Positions 1-8,583 of a stretch of 64,000 nucleotides of DNA are shown here, one piece after another. This DNA comes from CAWCPR01 sp963797475 (GTDB lineage Bacteria; Chloroflexota; Anaerolineae; Anaerolineales; UBA4823). A program made the position numbers and the translations under genes. Each line of letters begins with the position of its first letter. Position 1 is the first letter of the stretch. Location of the stretch: NCBI GenBank assembly GCA_963797475.1, contig CAWCPR010000001.1, positions 1,674,001 to 1,738,000 of the forward strand, in the 5' to 3' direction. The notes beneath the pieces were generated by a model. That model did not search any database. It saw only the letters and a list, made by a program, of their open reading frames with translations, and was not told where the DNA came from.

Positions 1-1
1 G

Positions 2-1336
2 GGTCCCATGCACTGGGGGCACGCCGTCAGCACCGACCTGGTTAACTGGCAACACCTGCCCATTGCACTGTATCCTGATGACAACGGCACGATTTTTTCT
101 GGCAGCGCTGTAATTGATTGGCGCAACAGCGCCGGGTTTGGCAAAGAGGCCATGATCGCCATCTTCACCCAGGACCAAAATGGAAGGCAGAGCCAGAGCC
201 TGGCTTACAGCACCGACAAGGGCCGGAGCTGGACGAAATATGCTGGCAACCCAGTGCTCGAGCCGCCGAACAATATCCACAATTTCCGCGACCCCAGGGT
301 TTTTTGGTATGGCGACGCGCAGAGTGGGCATTGGGTCATGGCTGTCACGGGCGGTTCAGTGATCTTGTTCTTCACCTCAGCGGATCTTAAAAAGTGGACA
401 CCCACCGGCGGCTTTGGCTTTGGCTACGGCGCCACGGGCGGCGTTTGGGAAACCCCTGACCTGTTCGAGCTGCCAGTGGACGGCGGGCCGGAGACGCGTT
501 GGGTGCTTTCCGTGGGCGTCGGAAACGGCGCCCCATCGGGAGGCACAGGCACTCAGTATTTCGTGGGGACTTTCAACGGCGAAAACTTCACCAGCGACAA
601 CCCCAAGAATACCGTGTTGTGGGCCGATTTTGGCGCCGACTTCTATGCCGCCCAATCCTGGAATGAAGCTCCTGGCGGAAACCGCATCTGGCTTGGCTGG
701 CTGAACAACTGGCGCTATGCGGATAAAATCCCTACTTCCACCTGGCGCGGCGCTTTCAGCCTGCCACGCCAGCTCAGTCTGACATCCACCCCGGATGGCC
801 TGCGCCTGATCCAGCAGCCGCTTTCAGGGATGGATACACTGCGAGACGCGAATCGGGCCTGGCAGGATCAAGTCATCGCCCCTGGCGAGAACTTATTGGC
901 AGGTTTGAGCGGTGAGGTGTTCGAAATTATCGCTGAATTTGAAGTGCTCCCCAGCACACAGGCCAACCGCCTGGGGCTGCGCCTCAAGTCCGGCGACAAT
1001 CAAACCACCATCGGCTATGCCACCAAATCTCACACGCTGTTCGTCGATCGCAAAGACTGCGGGCAGAATAGTTTCAGACCGGATTTCCCAGGCGTTCAAA
1101 CCGCGCTAATGGAGCCCCAAGGCGGCAAGGTGCGCCTGCATATTTTCGTCGACCGGGCCTCGGTAGAAGTTTTTGGGAATGACGGGCTGGCTTCGATCAC
1201 CGACCAGGTTTTCCTCTGCGCGGGGAGCAGCAGCCTCGAGTTGTTTGCAGATGGCGGCCCAGTTCATCTGAACGCTTTAACGGTTTACCAACTTCACCCG
1301 GCCGATTTTTGGCAGTCTGTGGGGGAGAGCCAATGA
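2..1336 (+). CDS. GH32 beta-fructosidase (invertase/levanase/inulinase type), 5' end outside window
   Basis: The frame is open from the first bases (G-P-M-H-W-G-H-A-V), so the N-terminus with the WMNDPNG nucleophile lies upstream. Visible GH32 landmarks are HWGHAVSTDLVNW near the cut end, the FRDP motif (RDP Asp stabilises the transition state) about 95 residues in, and WETPD, where most relatives have WECPD; its Glu is the acid/base. A C-terminal beta-sandwich follows, with FVDRASVEVFGNDG typical of the GH32 C domain. The family hydrolyses terminal or internal fructosyl bonds of sucrose, levan or inulin; the exact substrate cannot be read here. The two sugar ABC permeases directly downstream and a second GH32 at 3852 mark a fructan/sucrose operon. 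Confidence 0.93.
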   Translation, partial: GPMHWGHAVSTDLVNWQHLPIALYPDDNGTIFSGSAVIDWRNSAGFGKEAMIAIFTQDQNGRQSQSLAYSTDKGRSWTKYAGNPVLEPPNNIHNFRDPRVFWYGDAQSGHWVMAVTGGSVILFFTSADLKKWTPTGGFGFGYGATGGVWETPDLFELPVDGGPETRWVLSVGVGNGAPSGGTGTQYFVGTFNGENFTSDNPKNTVLWADFGADFYAAQSWNEAPGGNRIWLGWLNNWRYADKIPTSTWRGAFSLPRQLSLTSTPDGLRLIQQPLSGMDTLRDANRAWQDQVIAPGENLLAGLSGEVFEIIAEFEVLPSTQANRLGLRLKSGDNQTTIGYATKSHTLFVDRKDCGQNSFRPDFPGVQTALMEPQGGKVRLHIFVDRASVEVFGNDGLASITDQVFLCAGSSSLELFADGGPVHLNALTVYQLHPADFWQSVGESQ

Positions 1337-1429
1337 AAGCGGCTGGTCAAAATCGTCTGGATCGATCGCAACGGCAGGGTCAGATCGATCGCCGATACAG
1401 ATTTTAGGAGTTCGCGAAAGGAGCGCATA

Positions 1430-2539
1430 ATGGCAGCTACGCAAGTTTCACAACCTGTCCGAAAAAGTCGCGGCAGCCCCGATTTCTTTGCGGGGTGGGG
1501 GATGGGCGCGCTGGCTTTCCTGCTCTTGCTAATTTTCCTGGTTGGCCCGTTTTTCTCAGGCATCTGGTACAGCTTCACCAACCAGCGCTTGATCTCCGCC
1601 AATCCCACTGAGTTTGTCGGGCTACGCAACTACACACGCCTGCTGCGCCTGGGCATCCTCCCGCTCGATGCCCAGGTGGACGAGGCCACCGGGCAGCTCC
1701 AACGCGATGAAAGCGGCAACCTGGTCTACCCGCGCTCCCGCACCTACACTCGCGACGAGGTGAACTACCCGCAGTATGCCGGGCTGACGGAGTGGTTCAA
1801 CATCGACCGGGGCGCAAAGCGCTACGTTGTCCTGGCAGGCGACCCCGATTTCATGCGCTCGCTGGTGAACAACTTCTTTTTTGCCCTGGTGGTTATACCT
1901 CTTCAGACCGGCCTGGCGCTGCTGCTGGCGCTGCTGGTCAACCAGAAACTGCCTGGGGAGACCTTTTTCCGCACAATGTACTTCGCGCCGGTGGTGACCT
2001 CGATGGTGGTGGTTTCCATCGTATGGAGATTTCTCTACGACGTCAACAACGGCCTGGTCAACGAAATGCTGGGGGCGATCACGTTCGGCGCTATCCATCC
2101 GGTCAACTGGCTGGGCGATCCCTCGGTTGCCATGTGGGCGATCATCATCATGTCGGTCTGGCAGGGGGCGGGCTTCCAGATGATGCTGTTCGTGGCTGGC
2201 TTGCAGCAGATCCCGGGAGAGTTATATGAGGCTGCCAGCATCGATGGGGCGAACGGCTGGCAGAAGTTTCTCTACATCACCCTGCCCGGCCTGCGCAGCG
2301 TCATGGTTTTTATCTTTTTAACCATCACCATCGCTGCCTTCCAGCTCTTTGACCAGGTATTGGTGATGACCAACGGCGGCCCGGATAATGCCACTACGAC
2401 CACGGTGTTTCACATGTACCAGGCCGGTTTCCGCGAGCAGGATATTGCCTACGCTTCGACGATCGCGGTGGTCTTTTTCCTGATTATCGTCGGAGTTAAC
2501 CTCATCCAGCGTATTGCCATCCGAGAAAGGAGTGCCTGA
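1430..2539 (+). CDS. Sugar ABC transporter permease, MalF type
   Basis: 369 residues. An N-terminal membrane segment (about residues 25-50) is followed by an unusually long extracytoplasmic loop (about residues 60-140, rich in charged and Tyr residues) before the remaining membrane helices. The cytoplasmic EAA loop reads ELYEAASIDGANGWQ, the contact site for the ATPase subunit. Start ATG has AAAGGAG about 8 bases upstream. It pairs with the permease at 2542 (2-base gap). No binding protein or ATPase gene is in the window; they are presumably upstream, or a shared MsmK-like ATPase is used. Context with two GH32 enzymes suggests uptake of sucrose or fructo-oligosaccharides (inference). Confidence 0.92.
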   Translation: MAATQVSQPVRKSRGSPDFFAGWGMGALAFLLLLIFLVGPFFSGIWYSFTNQRLISANPTEFVGLRNYTRLLRLGILPLDAQVDEATGQLQRDESGNLVYPRSRTYTRDEVNYPQYAGLTEWFNIDRGAKRYVVLAGDPDFMRSLVNNFFFALVVIPLQTGLALLLALLVNQKLPGETFFRTMYFAPVVTSMVVVSIVWRFLYDVNNGLVNEMLGAITFGAIHPVNWLGDPSVAMWAIIIMSVWQGAGFQMMLFVAGLQQIPGELYEAASIDGANGWQKFLYITLPGLRSVMVFIFLTITIAAFQLFDQVLVMTNGGPDNATTTTVFHMYQAGFREQDIAYASTIAVVFFLIIVGVNLIQRIAIRERSA

Positions 2540-2541
2540 TC

Positions 2542-3465
2542 ATGGATGCCTTACAAACTATTCCAACCGGTACGAACAGAAGCTTTAAGCGGCTGCGGAA
2601 GGCGCTGAACATGGCGCTGCGCTACGTGCCCATGCTGATCTTGATTTTCTTTTTCACCTTTCCGCTGGTGTTTATGATCGTTTCGGCGTTCAAAGCCAGC
2701 AACCAGCAAATTTTTGGCGATCTGCGCTCCGTGCGGGCCTTCCTGCCAGTGGGCAATCTGACCCTGGACAATTTCAGCTTTGTCTTTCAAAACAGTAATT
2801 TCCCGCGCTATCTGGCCAACTCGCTGTTCCTCTCGGCGATCACCATTCTGCTGGCATTGGCAATAAACAGCATGGCGGCTTACGCCCTCTCGCGGTTAAA
2901 ATGGCGCGGTCAAAAGTTGGTGCTGTCCATCATCATTGCCACGCTGATCATCCCTGGGCAGGCAACGATTATGCCCTTGCTGCTGCTGGTCGCCAACCTG
3001 CCTTCGGTTTCCTTTGCCAATGGTATTGCACTGACCCGCGGCTGGCTGGACAGCTACCAGGTGCAGTTCATTCCTTTCATCGCCAGCGCTTTTTCCATTT
3101 TCCTTTTCTACCAGTTCTTCCAGGAAATCCCGAAGGAGCTGGACGAGGCCGCCCTGGTTGATGGGGCCAACCGCTTCCAGATTTTTTACCGTATTATCGT
3201 GCCGATCTCTGGCCCAGTGTTCGCTTCAGTGGCCATCTTGACCTTTATCAGCAGTTGGAACGCTTTCTTGTGGCCGATCATGACGGTCCAAAGCGACGAG
3301 CTGCGCCCGGTGATGGTCGGATTGCTGTTTTTCTTCCAGCGCAATGTGCAGTGGGGGCAGGTAATGGCCTACACCAGCATGATTACCATCCCGGTGCTGG
3401 TCTTCTTCTTCGCCTTCCAAGGCGCGTTCGTAAAAAGCGTCGCCACATCCGGAATCAAGGGCTGA
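2542..3465 (+). CDS. Sugar ABC transporter permease, MalG type
   Basis: 307 residues with about six hydrophobic segments and the EAA loop ELDEAALVDGANRFQ near residue 205, the ATPase contact of carbohydrate permeases of the MalG family. It starts two bases after the MalF-type gene stop, so the pair is surely co-transcribed and probably translationally coupled. Forms the membrane channel with the 1430 product. Substrate inferred as a fructoside from the flanking GH32 genes. Confidence 0.92.
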   Translation: MDALQTIPTGTNRSFKRLRKALNMALRYVPMLILIFFFTFPLVFMIVSAFKASNQQIFGDLRSVRAFLPVGNLTLDNFSFVFQNSNFPRYLANSLFLSAITILLALAINSMAAYALSRLKWRGQKLVLSIIIATLIIPGQATIMPLLLLVANLPSVSFANGIALTRGWLDSYQVQFIPFIASAFSIFLFYQFFQEIPKELDEAALVDGANRFQIFYRIIVPISGPVFASVAILTFISSWNAFLWPIMTVQSDELRPVMVGLLFFFQRNVQWGQVMAYTSMITIPVLVFFFAFQGAFVKSVATSGIKG

Positions 3466-3589
3466 TGGACGAGTTGTTTGGATAGAGACGAAATTCGCGC
3501 TGAAATCGAGATGGCTGATTTCGTTGAAGGATTAATAGATAAACCGGTTGGCCTGGCGGGCGCCGGTACGCATGACGAGGAGGCATTTT

Positions 3590-3841
3590 ATGGGCGGTCT
3601 GAGCTGGATTCTCTTAGGGATCGTAGCGGGCTGGGTGGCGAGTTTCATCACCCGTCGCATGGACCTGATCGGTCTGGCTATCAACGTCGTGGTTGGCGTG
3701 ATTGGCGCGGCGGCGGGCGGCTTCGCTGCCAACCTGGTCACCCGCCATCCCGTGTTTGGATTTAACCTACAAAGTATTTTCGTGGCGCTGCTGGGGACGC
3801 TGGTGTTCCTGGCGGTTGCCAATGCTGTGCAGCGGCGCTAA
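3590..3841 (+). CDS. GlsB/YeaQ/YmgE-family small membrane protein
   Basis: 83 residues. The ATG at 3590 is preferred over an upstream in-frame ATG (3548) because GAGGAGG lies just before it. Two or three hydrophobic glycine-rich helices (GIVAGWVASFITR, then a GVIGAAAGGFAAN segment, then a C-terminal helix) match the transglycosylase-associated/GlsB family. In other bacteria these are envelope-stress-associated membrane proteins of unclear biochemical role. It sits between the permease and the second GH32 gene, so it is probably carried in the same transcript; a role in sugar use is not indicated. Confidence 0.8.
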   Translation: MGGLSWILLGIVAGWVASFITRRMDLIGLAINVVVGVIGAAAGGFAANLVTRHPVFGFNLQSIFVALLGTLVFLAVANAVQRR

Positions 3842-3851
3842 GGAGTTCGCA

Positions 3852-5282
3852 TTGTCAGAGCTTATGCCCCCGCCTCGCAGCCTACTGGCCGGCGACCCTC
3901 ACCGGCCCCAATACCATTTCTTGCCCCCGGCGAACTGGATGAACGACCCCAATGGCCTGATCCAATGGAAGGGACAGTACCACCTGTTCTACCAATACAA
4001 CCCCAGAGGGGCCTACCACGAAAAAATTCACTGGGGTCATGCCGTCAGCCGCGACCTGGTCCATTGGGAGGACCTGCCGCTGGCCCTGGCGCCAGACCCT
4101 GGCGGTCCGGATGGAGAAGGCTGTTGGTCGGGCTGCGCAGTGGACGATCACGGCGTGCCTACCCTGGTTTACACTGCGGTGTACCCTCAAACTGTTTGCC
4201 TGGCTACCAGCGCCGATGACCTGCTCACCTGGCAGAAATTCCATCAAAACCCGGTGTTGGATGGCCCGCCAGGCGAAATTCGCGACCAGTCCCTGGGACA
4301 TTTCCGCGATCCTTTCGTGTGGCGCGCTGGAAAGCGCTGGCTGATGGCGATCGGCTCCAAAATCGAGGGGAAAGGCGGGCTGGTGCTCCTTTACGAATCG
4401 GCCGATCTGCACACCTGGAACTACTTAAAGCCCCTGGTGAAGGGGGACGTAAACCAATCCGAGCCTTTCTGGACTGGAACGATGTGGGAATGCCCGAATA
4501 TGATCGATTTCGGCCAGAAGCAAGTTTTGGTGATTTCCGCCCAGGCAACCGCCACGGATCTCCTGTACGCCTTTTATTTTTCAGGCAGGTTTCAGGGAGA
4601 ATATTTTAACGTAGAGCGCCAGGAAATCCTGCTGCCCAGCGACTATTTCTACGCCCCACAAGTGATGCGCCTAGACGACGGGCGCGTAATCATGTGGGGT
4701 TGGGTGCGCGAAGGCCGCAGCGCACAGGCTGCCCTGGAAGCGGGCTGGAACGGAAGCATGTCCCTGCCGCTCGAGCTATCCTTACTCCCAGATGGGCGCA
4801 TGGGACTGGCGCCAGCCCGAGAGCTCGAGCGGCTGCGCATTGCCTCGCACTCCTTTGGCCCCCTTCAGCTCGATCTGGGGCAGTTTTTAGAGGGCGTTTG
4901 GGGCCAGGCGCTGGAAATTTCCGCCCATTTTGAGGCCGGGCCTGGGGCGGTCTTTGGCTTGAAAGTGCGCTGCTCGCCGGATGGGCGTGAAGAGACGCGC
5001 ATCGTGGTCCAGGACGGGCAGTTATTCATTGACCGGAAGCGCGCCAGCCTGAGTCCGGACGTCAGGCGCAACGTTTACAAGATGCCAGTTGAGGTTGGCG
5101 AGCGTGTAACCCTGCATGTCTTCCTGGACCATTCCATCCTGGAGGTCTTTATCAACGCAGAGCGTTACCTGGTCAGCCGCATCTACCCCTCGCTGGAAGA
5201 CAGCCTGGGCGCAGCGGTTTTCGGCAATGGGCAGGTAAAGCTGACCTCCCTGGACGTGTGGGAGCTGAACTCGATCTGGTAG
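3852..5282 (+). CDS. GH32 beta-fructosidase, complete
   Basis: About 476 residues from a TTG at 3852 with AGGAG just upstream; an ATG at 3864 is the alternative. The longer open frame upstream overlaps the GlsB-like gene and is not used. All three GH32 catalytic boxes are present: WMNDPNG with the nucleophile Asp, FRDP with the stabilising Asp, and WECPN with the acid/base Glu. A C-terminal beta-sandwich carries FLDHSILEVFINAE. No signal peptide is visible, so it is probably cytoplasmic and acts on imported sucrose or fructo-oligosaccharides. It closes the operon and resembles the first GH32, as expected from old duplication. Confidence 0.94.
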   Translation: MSELMPPPRSLLAGDPHRPQYHFLPPANWMNDPNGLIQWKGQYHLFYQYNPRGAYHEKIHWGHAVSRDLVHWEDLPLALAPDPGGPDGEGCWSGCAVDDHGVPTLVYTAVYPQTVCLATSADDLLTWQKFHQNPVLDGPPGEIRDQSLGHFRDPFVWRAGKRWLMAIGSKIEGKGGLVLLYESADLHTWNYLKPLVKGDVNQSEPFWTGTMWECPNMIDFGQKQVLVISAQATATDLLYAFYFSGRFQGEYFNVERQEILLPSDYFYAPQVMRLDDGRVIMWGWVREGRSAQAALEAGWNGSMSLPLELSLLPDGRMGLAPARELERLRIASHSFGPLQLDLGQFLEGVWGQALEISAHFEAGPGAVFGLKVRCSPDGREETRIVVQDGQLFIDRKRASLSPDVRRNVYKMPVEVGERVTLHVFLDHSILEVFINAERYLVSRIYPSLEDSLGAAVFGNGQVKLTSLDVWELNSIW

Positions 5283-5341
5283 TTAGAAAACTCAAATTTG
5301 ATTTCGATTTCCGCAGGATTGAGGCGGAAGATGCCCAGATA

Positions 5342-6466
5342 TCATCCAGGGACCCGATGCGATTCTGCAGAGCGCCCAAGAAGGCGTAATTCGCGCAAAT
5401 GGCGGGCGAACGCTTCGCGCCAGGTGGGGTAGCAAGTGTAACGGATGCCAAACTCCTCGCATGTCGCACGCACGATCGGCGCGAGGCGCGGGTAGTTCAA
5501 GTGGCAGATGTGCGGCATCAAGTGGTGCTCGATCTGGTAATTCAGCCCGCCGATGTAAAAATTCAACAGCCAGTTGTGCGGCGCAAAGTCTGCGGTTGTC
5601 TCGACCTGGTGCGCCGCCCACTCATTTTCGATGTGCTGGGGGCTGCCCACCGGTTCCGGGAATGCTGCATCGCCATTAATGTGCGCAAGCTGGAAGACGA
5701 CGCCCATCACAATGCCAACAGTCAACATCACAATAAAGAAGCCAATCAGCACCTGCCACCACGGGAAGACCAGCAGCGGAAACGCGAACATGATCAAAAA
5801 GAAGCACAGTTTGCCGGCCCAGAACGTGATCTGATCCGCGGTGTTCATCTTCGGGTAAACATGGTTGGCGTCGGACTTGCCGAATAGCGCCATCATGAAG
5901 TCGCGCAAGATAAAGTCGAAGCCGATCAGGCTGTATACCAGCGGGAAATACCAGACCTGGGCCGCGTGCAGCGGCTTCCACGGCGCGATGGGCGTAAGAC
6001 GCATCAGGCCAAACGTCTCGACATCATCATCGAAGCCGGCAATGTTGGTATAGGTGTGATGCCACACGTTATGCTTGATGCGCCACCGAAATCCGCTCAT
6101 GCCCAGCATTTCGGCGCTCAGGCCGACCAGCTTGTTGACCCGCGGATGATCGGAGTAGCCGGAATGATTGGCATCGTGCATAATGTTAAATCCAACTGAT
6201 GCGATGGCCAACGCCCAGACCAGGCACAAGACGATGTTGACCAGCGGGGAAAAATGACCGAGCAGCAGCAGCAGGTATACGCCCAACCACCAGGCCAGCA
6301 CGACCACCGTCTTTAAGTACATCGCTGGCAGGTCTCGCCCGCGGAGTTTGTTGTCGCGTAAATAGGTATTGACCCGTTTGTTGAGCGTTTTTTGGAAATT
6401 ACGGCGCTGGGTGAATGGGAGGCTTTTCACCGGGGATTTACTAACGGTCTTGGCAGAGGTGTACAA
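5342..6466 (-). CDS. Membrane fatty acid desaturase (acyl-CoA/acyl-lipid type)
   Basis: About 374 residues from a TTG at 6466, chosen because AAGGAG sits 7 bases upstream; an upstream in-frame ATG (6499) lacks such a site. Three histidine boxes bind the di-iron centre: HDANH, a WHHTYTN box, and QIEHH near the C-terminus, in the spacing of the linoleoyl-CoA/delta-6-like desaturase family without a cytochrome b5 domain. Four hydrophobic segments surround the boxes. The enzyme inserts double bonds in fatty acyl chains using O2 and an electron donor, implying at least occasional exposure to oxygen. Transcribed convergently with the GH32 operon. Confidence 0.93.
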   Translation of the reverse strand: MYTSAKTVSKSPVKSLPFTQRRNFQKTLNKRVNTYLRDNKLRGRDLPAMYLKTVVVLAWWLGVYLLLLLGHFSPLVNIVLCLVWALAIASVGFNIMHDANHSGYSDHPRVNKLVGLSAEMLGMSGFRWRIKHNVWHHTYTNIAGFDDDVETFGLMRLTPIAPWKPLHAAQVWYFPLVYSLIGFDFILRDFMMALFGKSDANHVYPKMNTADQITFWAGKLCFFLIMFAFPLLVFPWWQVLIGFFIVMLTVGIVMGVVFQLAHINGDAAFPEPVGSPQHIENEWAAHQVETTADFAPHNWLLNFYIGGLNYQIEHHLMPHICHLNYPRLAPIVRATCEEFGIRYTCYPTWREAFARHLRELRLLGRSAESHRVPG

Positions 6467-6651
6467 TTCAATTCTCCTTACGCGTGGTGCGCCGACCACT
6501 GGCCCGCGGCCCGGGGCAAAGCGCCCAACACTATCTTGATATTTATGCAGAAATCCATACGCGGGGCCCGCGGCGCGGGTCTCACCTTCTTTTTGAATCT
6601 TTTCGTCCGGCTTGCGCCATCTATCGATCTGCAGCGTGATCGCCAGATCCT

Positions 6652-6891
6652 TTATATCGCATTTTGAAGAAAATGGGCTAGGATTGCTCCACTTTGTCGA
6701 GATAATACATCCATGAAATCAGGAACACGATTAGCAGCTTCGCCAACGATTTCAACCAGACGCGTTAATGCAAGGTTCAGTAGCCGGTCGGAATCCAGAT
6801 CAGATCGTTTTCTCCCCTTACAGATTTCGACTGCCTCGCGAGCATGGGAGAGAATTTGCTTTAAAGCTATTTCAGGATCACGCTTGCTCAT
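6652..6891 (-). pseudogene. hepT: Truncated HepT-like (DUF86) toxin
   Basis: 79 residues. The N-terminal two thirds match HepT/DUF86 RNases of the HEPN superfamily: a basic start, then ALTRLVEIVGEAANRVP, the family signature helix. After that the frame runs into unrelated residues and stops, so the catalytic R-N-x-L-x-H segment normally found about 20 residues later is missing. No other frame nearby restores it. It overlaps the MNT gene upstream by 14 bases in the usual mntA-hepT arrangement. Probably a dead toxin remnant, or a truncated product kept only with its partner. Confidence 0.7.
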
Positions 6892-7177
6892 AAGCTGGAA
6901 TAGCTTCCGATAATACCGAGTTTCGAATATCGGGACTGAGGAAGTTAATAGTTTGCAGATCGACGCGACGCATCAGTAACTGTGACAATTCCGCTTCCAT
7001 TAAGAAAAAATCTAAGCCAGGAGTATGGCCTGGTTCAAATTCAACCAGCACATCAATATCGCTTTGCTGACCAAAATCCTCCCGAAGCACAGACCCAAAA
7101 TAAGACAATTGCCGGATGTGGTGTTTTTGGCAGAAAACCTCGATTTGCTGAGTGGACAAGAAGGCATCTAATTTCAT
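6878..7177 (-). CDS. mntA: MNT-family nucleotidyltransferase (MntA-like antitoxin)
   Basis: 99 residues with the minimal nucleotidyltransferase core: GSVLREDFGQQSDIDVLVEF, i.e. G-S followed by S-D-x-D, the two Asp residues that bind metal. In characterised mntA-hepT pairs this protein adds AMP groups to the HEPN RNase to silence it. The gene runs into the truncated hepT at 6652, so its usual target appears broken here. Followed (leftwards) by the desaturase in the same direction after 185 bases. Confidence 0.87.
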   Translation of the reverse strand: MKLDAFLSTQQIEVFCQKHHIRQLSYFGSVLREDFGQQSDIDVLVEFEPGHTPGLDFFLMEAELSQLLMRRVDLQTINFLSPDIRNSVLSEAIPAYEQA

Positions 7178-7207
7178 AAAATGATTATAGCATGCAGGTT
7201 TGGAAAT

Positions 7208-8167
7208 CTAAAACAAACTCATTTGACTGGGTTGGGATGGCGGGCTGGCGGCTTTTTCCTTCAGCCAATCCGGTAACTTGATGGGAGGTTCCTTGAATGG
7301 GTGTGGAAATCCAATCGCCCCTTTTTCCAGCAACAACTTATTTCCCTCGGGCATTTGCCCATATTCCAAAATAAAAACGGGGACCCAGTTATTCTTGAGC
7401 GCTTCAATTGCGCCGGCCCAAGTGCCGCCTGTTTCGGCGCCAGACGCAACGACAATGGCATAATCTGCCAGCGCGTAAATTAGACGATTGCGACCCATCG
7501 CTGCGCCGACTGAGAATCCCGCAGTGGGACTGTATGGCGTGACCAGACACAAATCTCCCCGCTTCAACCTTTCTTTTCGACTTTTTACTGCTCGCTGCAG
7601 GCTATCGGCCAGCACGCCAACACCGGAACCTCTCGCCTCAAGAGCAGAGTCCATGCTGATGGTATCCACACCTCGCGCACCGCCTGAATATAAGACCATC
7701 CCAGAAATGCCGCACGCGTTGCCAACAAAACGAGCGCATTCCTGCCCTGCTTCGTCCAGATGGCGCGAGCCAACTACCGCGATCCCAGGCTGCCCGAGCA
7801 GAGCCTTTTCGCCCGCGTAGAATAATATACTGGGCGCAGCATCTTTCAACCGCGTTCGATATTTTTCTGGGTAGTCCGGATCCGCGCGGGTAAGCGGGTA
7901 AATGCCCAGATTGGCCAGATGATCCAATACACTTTGTATGTCGCGTGAGACCAAAGAGCCTATGCGCACGCGTTCCTCGGGAGAAAGCTGTAGAATGGAC
8001 TCGAACTTTGAAACAGAGAACAAATCCGCAGGTTGGAGCCGGGCGGCTTGTAATTTGCGGGCAAGTGGATTCCATTCTCGCAGCGTAAATGGCTTGACGG
8101 TTTCGCCTTCCAATCCGAGTTGCGAGCAGAGTAGCAGCAGGGCGAGGGTATCTTGAGAGTACATCAT
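7208..8167 (-). CDS. DprA/Smf-like Rossmann-fold protein
   Basis: 319 residues. The N-terminal third is helical; the core is the DprA/LOG Rossmann fold with IAVVGSRHLDEAG, YSGGARGVD and AGFSVGAAMGRNRLIYALAD, the nucleotide/ssDNA-binding loops of DprA. It ends in a short Pro/Ser tail (PSQPSQMSLF) rather than the winged-helix domain of competence DprA. It lies 26 bases after a phosphoribosyltransferase frame and downstream of RecQ, all on the minus strand. A DprA-like protein next to a phosphoribosyltransferase is the gene pair of the ShosTA toxin-antitoxin/anti-phage system, where the DprA-like member is the antitoxin. That parallel is inference from family membership and adjacency. Confidence 0.88.
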   Translation of the reverse strand: MMYSQDTLALLLLCSQLGLEGETVKPFTLREWNPLARKLQAARLQPADLFSVSKFESILQLSPEERVRIGSLVSRDIQSVLDHLANLGIYPLTRADPDYPEKYRTRLKDAAPSILFYAGEKALLGQPGIAVVGSRHLDEAGQECARFVGNACGISGMVLYSGGARGVDTISMDSALEARGSGVGVLADSLQRAVKSRKERLKRGDLCLVTPYSPTAGFSVGAAMGRNRLIYALADYAIVVASGAETGGTWAGAIEALKNNWVPVFILEYGQMPEGNKLLLEKGAIGFPHPFKEPPIKLPDWLKEKAASPPSQPSQMSLF

Positions 8168-8193
8168 TTTTGTGAGTAGAACGGCGGTCTGCC

Positions 8194-8571
8194 TTACGCG
8201 TCAGAATGAATGGTACGGGTAAGGGTGAGAACGTTCACTCGAGATGCGCCGTGCTTGAGCAACAGGCGCGTGATTTCTTCTAGGGTAGCCCCTGAATCGA
8301 AGAGGTCGTCAACGAGCAAAATGCGCTTAGCTTTGATTTCGTTGCCCAGCGAAAATGCGCCTGCGACATTGGCGCGTTTTTGGGCAAGGGTTCTCAATTC
8401 TTTTTGCGGCTGAGTTTGACGAGTTTTGATGACCAGCGCTTGCATGGGCAGCCTAATTTTACCTGCCAGTGCATTGCAATACACCAGGACTGGATTGATT
8501 TTGCGCTTCGTGGTGGATGGTACGGGGACAATTACATCCGCTTGAATAATTTCCGGATGCAATTGAAGCAA
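8194..8571 (-). CDS. ComF-like phosphoribosyltransferase (probably the C-terminal half of a RecQ fusion)
   Basis: 125 residues from TTG 8571. Contains DVIVPVPST and RILLVDDLFDSGATL, the PRPP-binding loop of type I phosphoribosyltransferases, with ComF-like spacing. ComF proteins start with a K-Y segment about 35 residues earlier; that segment (TYRLKYDADQ) is at the end of the RecQ frame. RecQ and this frame are in the same register, separated by one TAA (8584-8586) and four codons. So the domain was probably one piece fused to RecQ. As it stands the product could be made by reinitiation, by read-through, or not at all. Overlaps nothing and is followed 26 bases later by the DprA-like gene. Confidence 0.8.
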   Translation of the reverse strand: MLQLHPEIIQADVIVPVPSTTKRKINPVLVYCNALAGKIRLPMQALVIKTRQTQPQKELRTLAQKRANVAGAFSLGNEIKAKRILLVDDLFDSGATLEEITRLLLKHGASRVNVLTLTRTIHSDA

Positions 8572-8583
8572 ATCGAGGGTTTG

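Noticed and set aside
3702..3851. N-terminal extension of the second GH32
   Set aside because: It is coding for the GlsB-like gene in another frame; TTG 3852 has the ribosome site.
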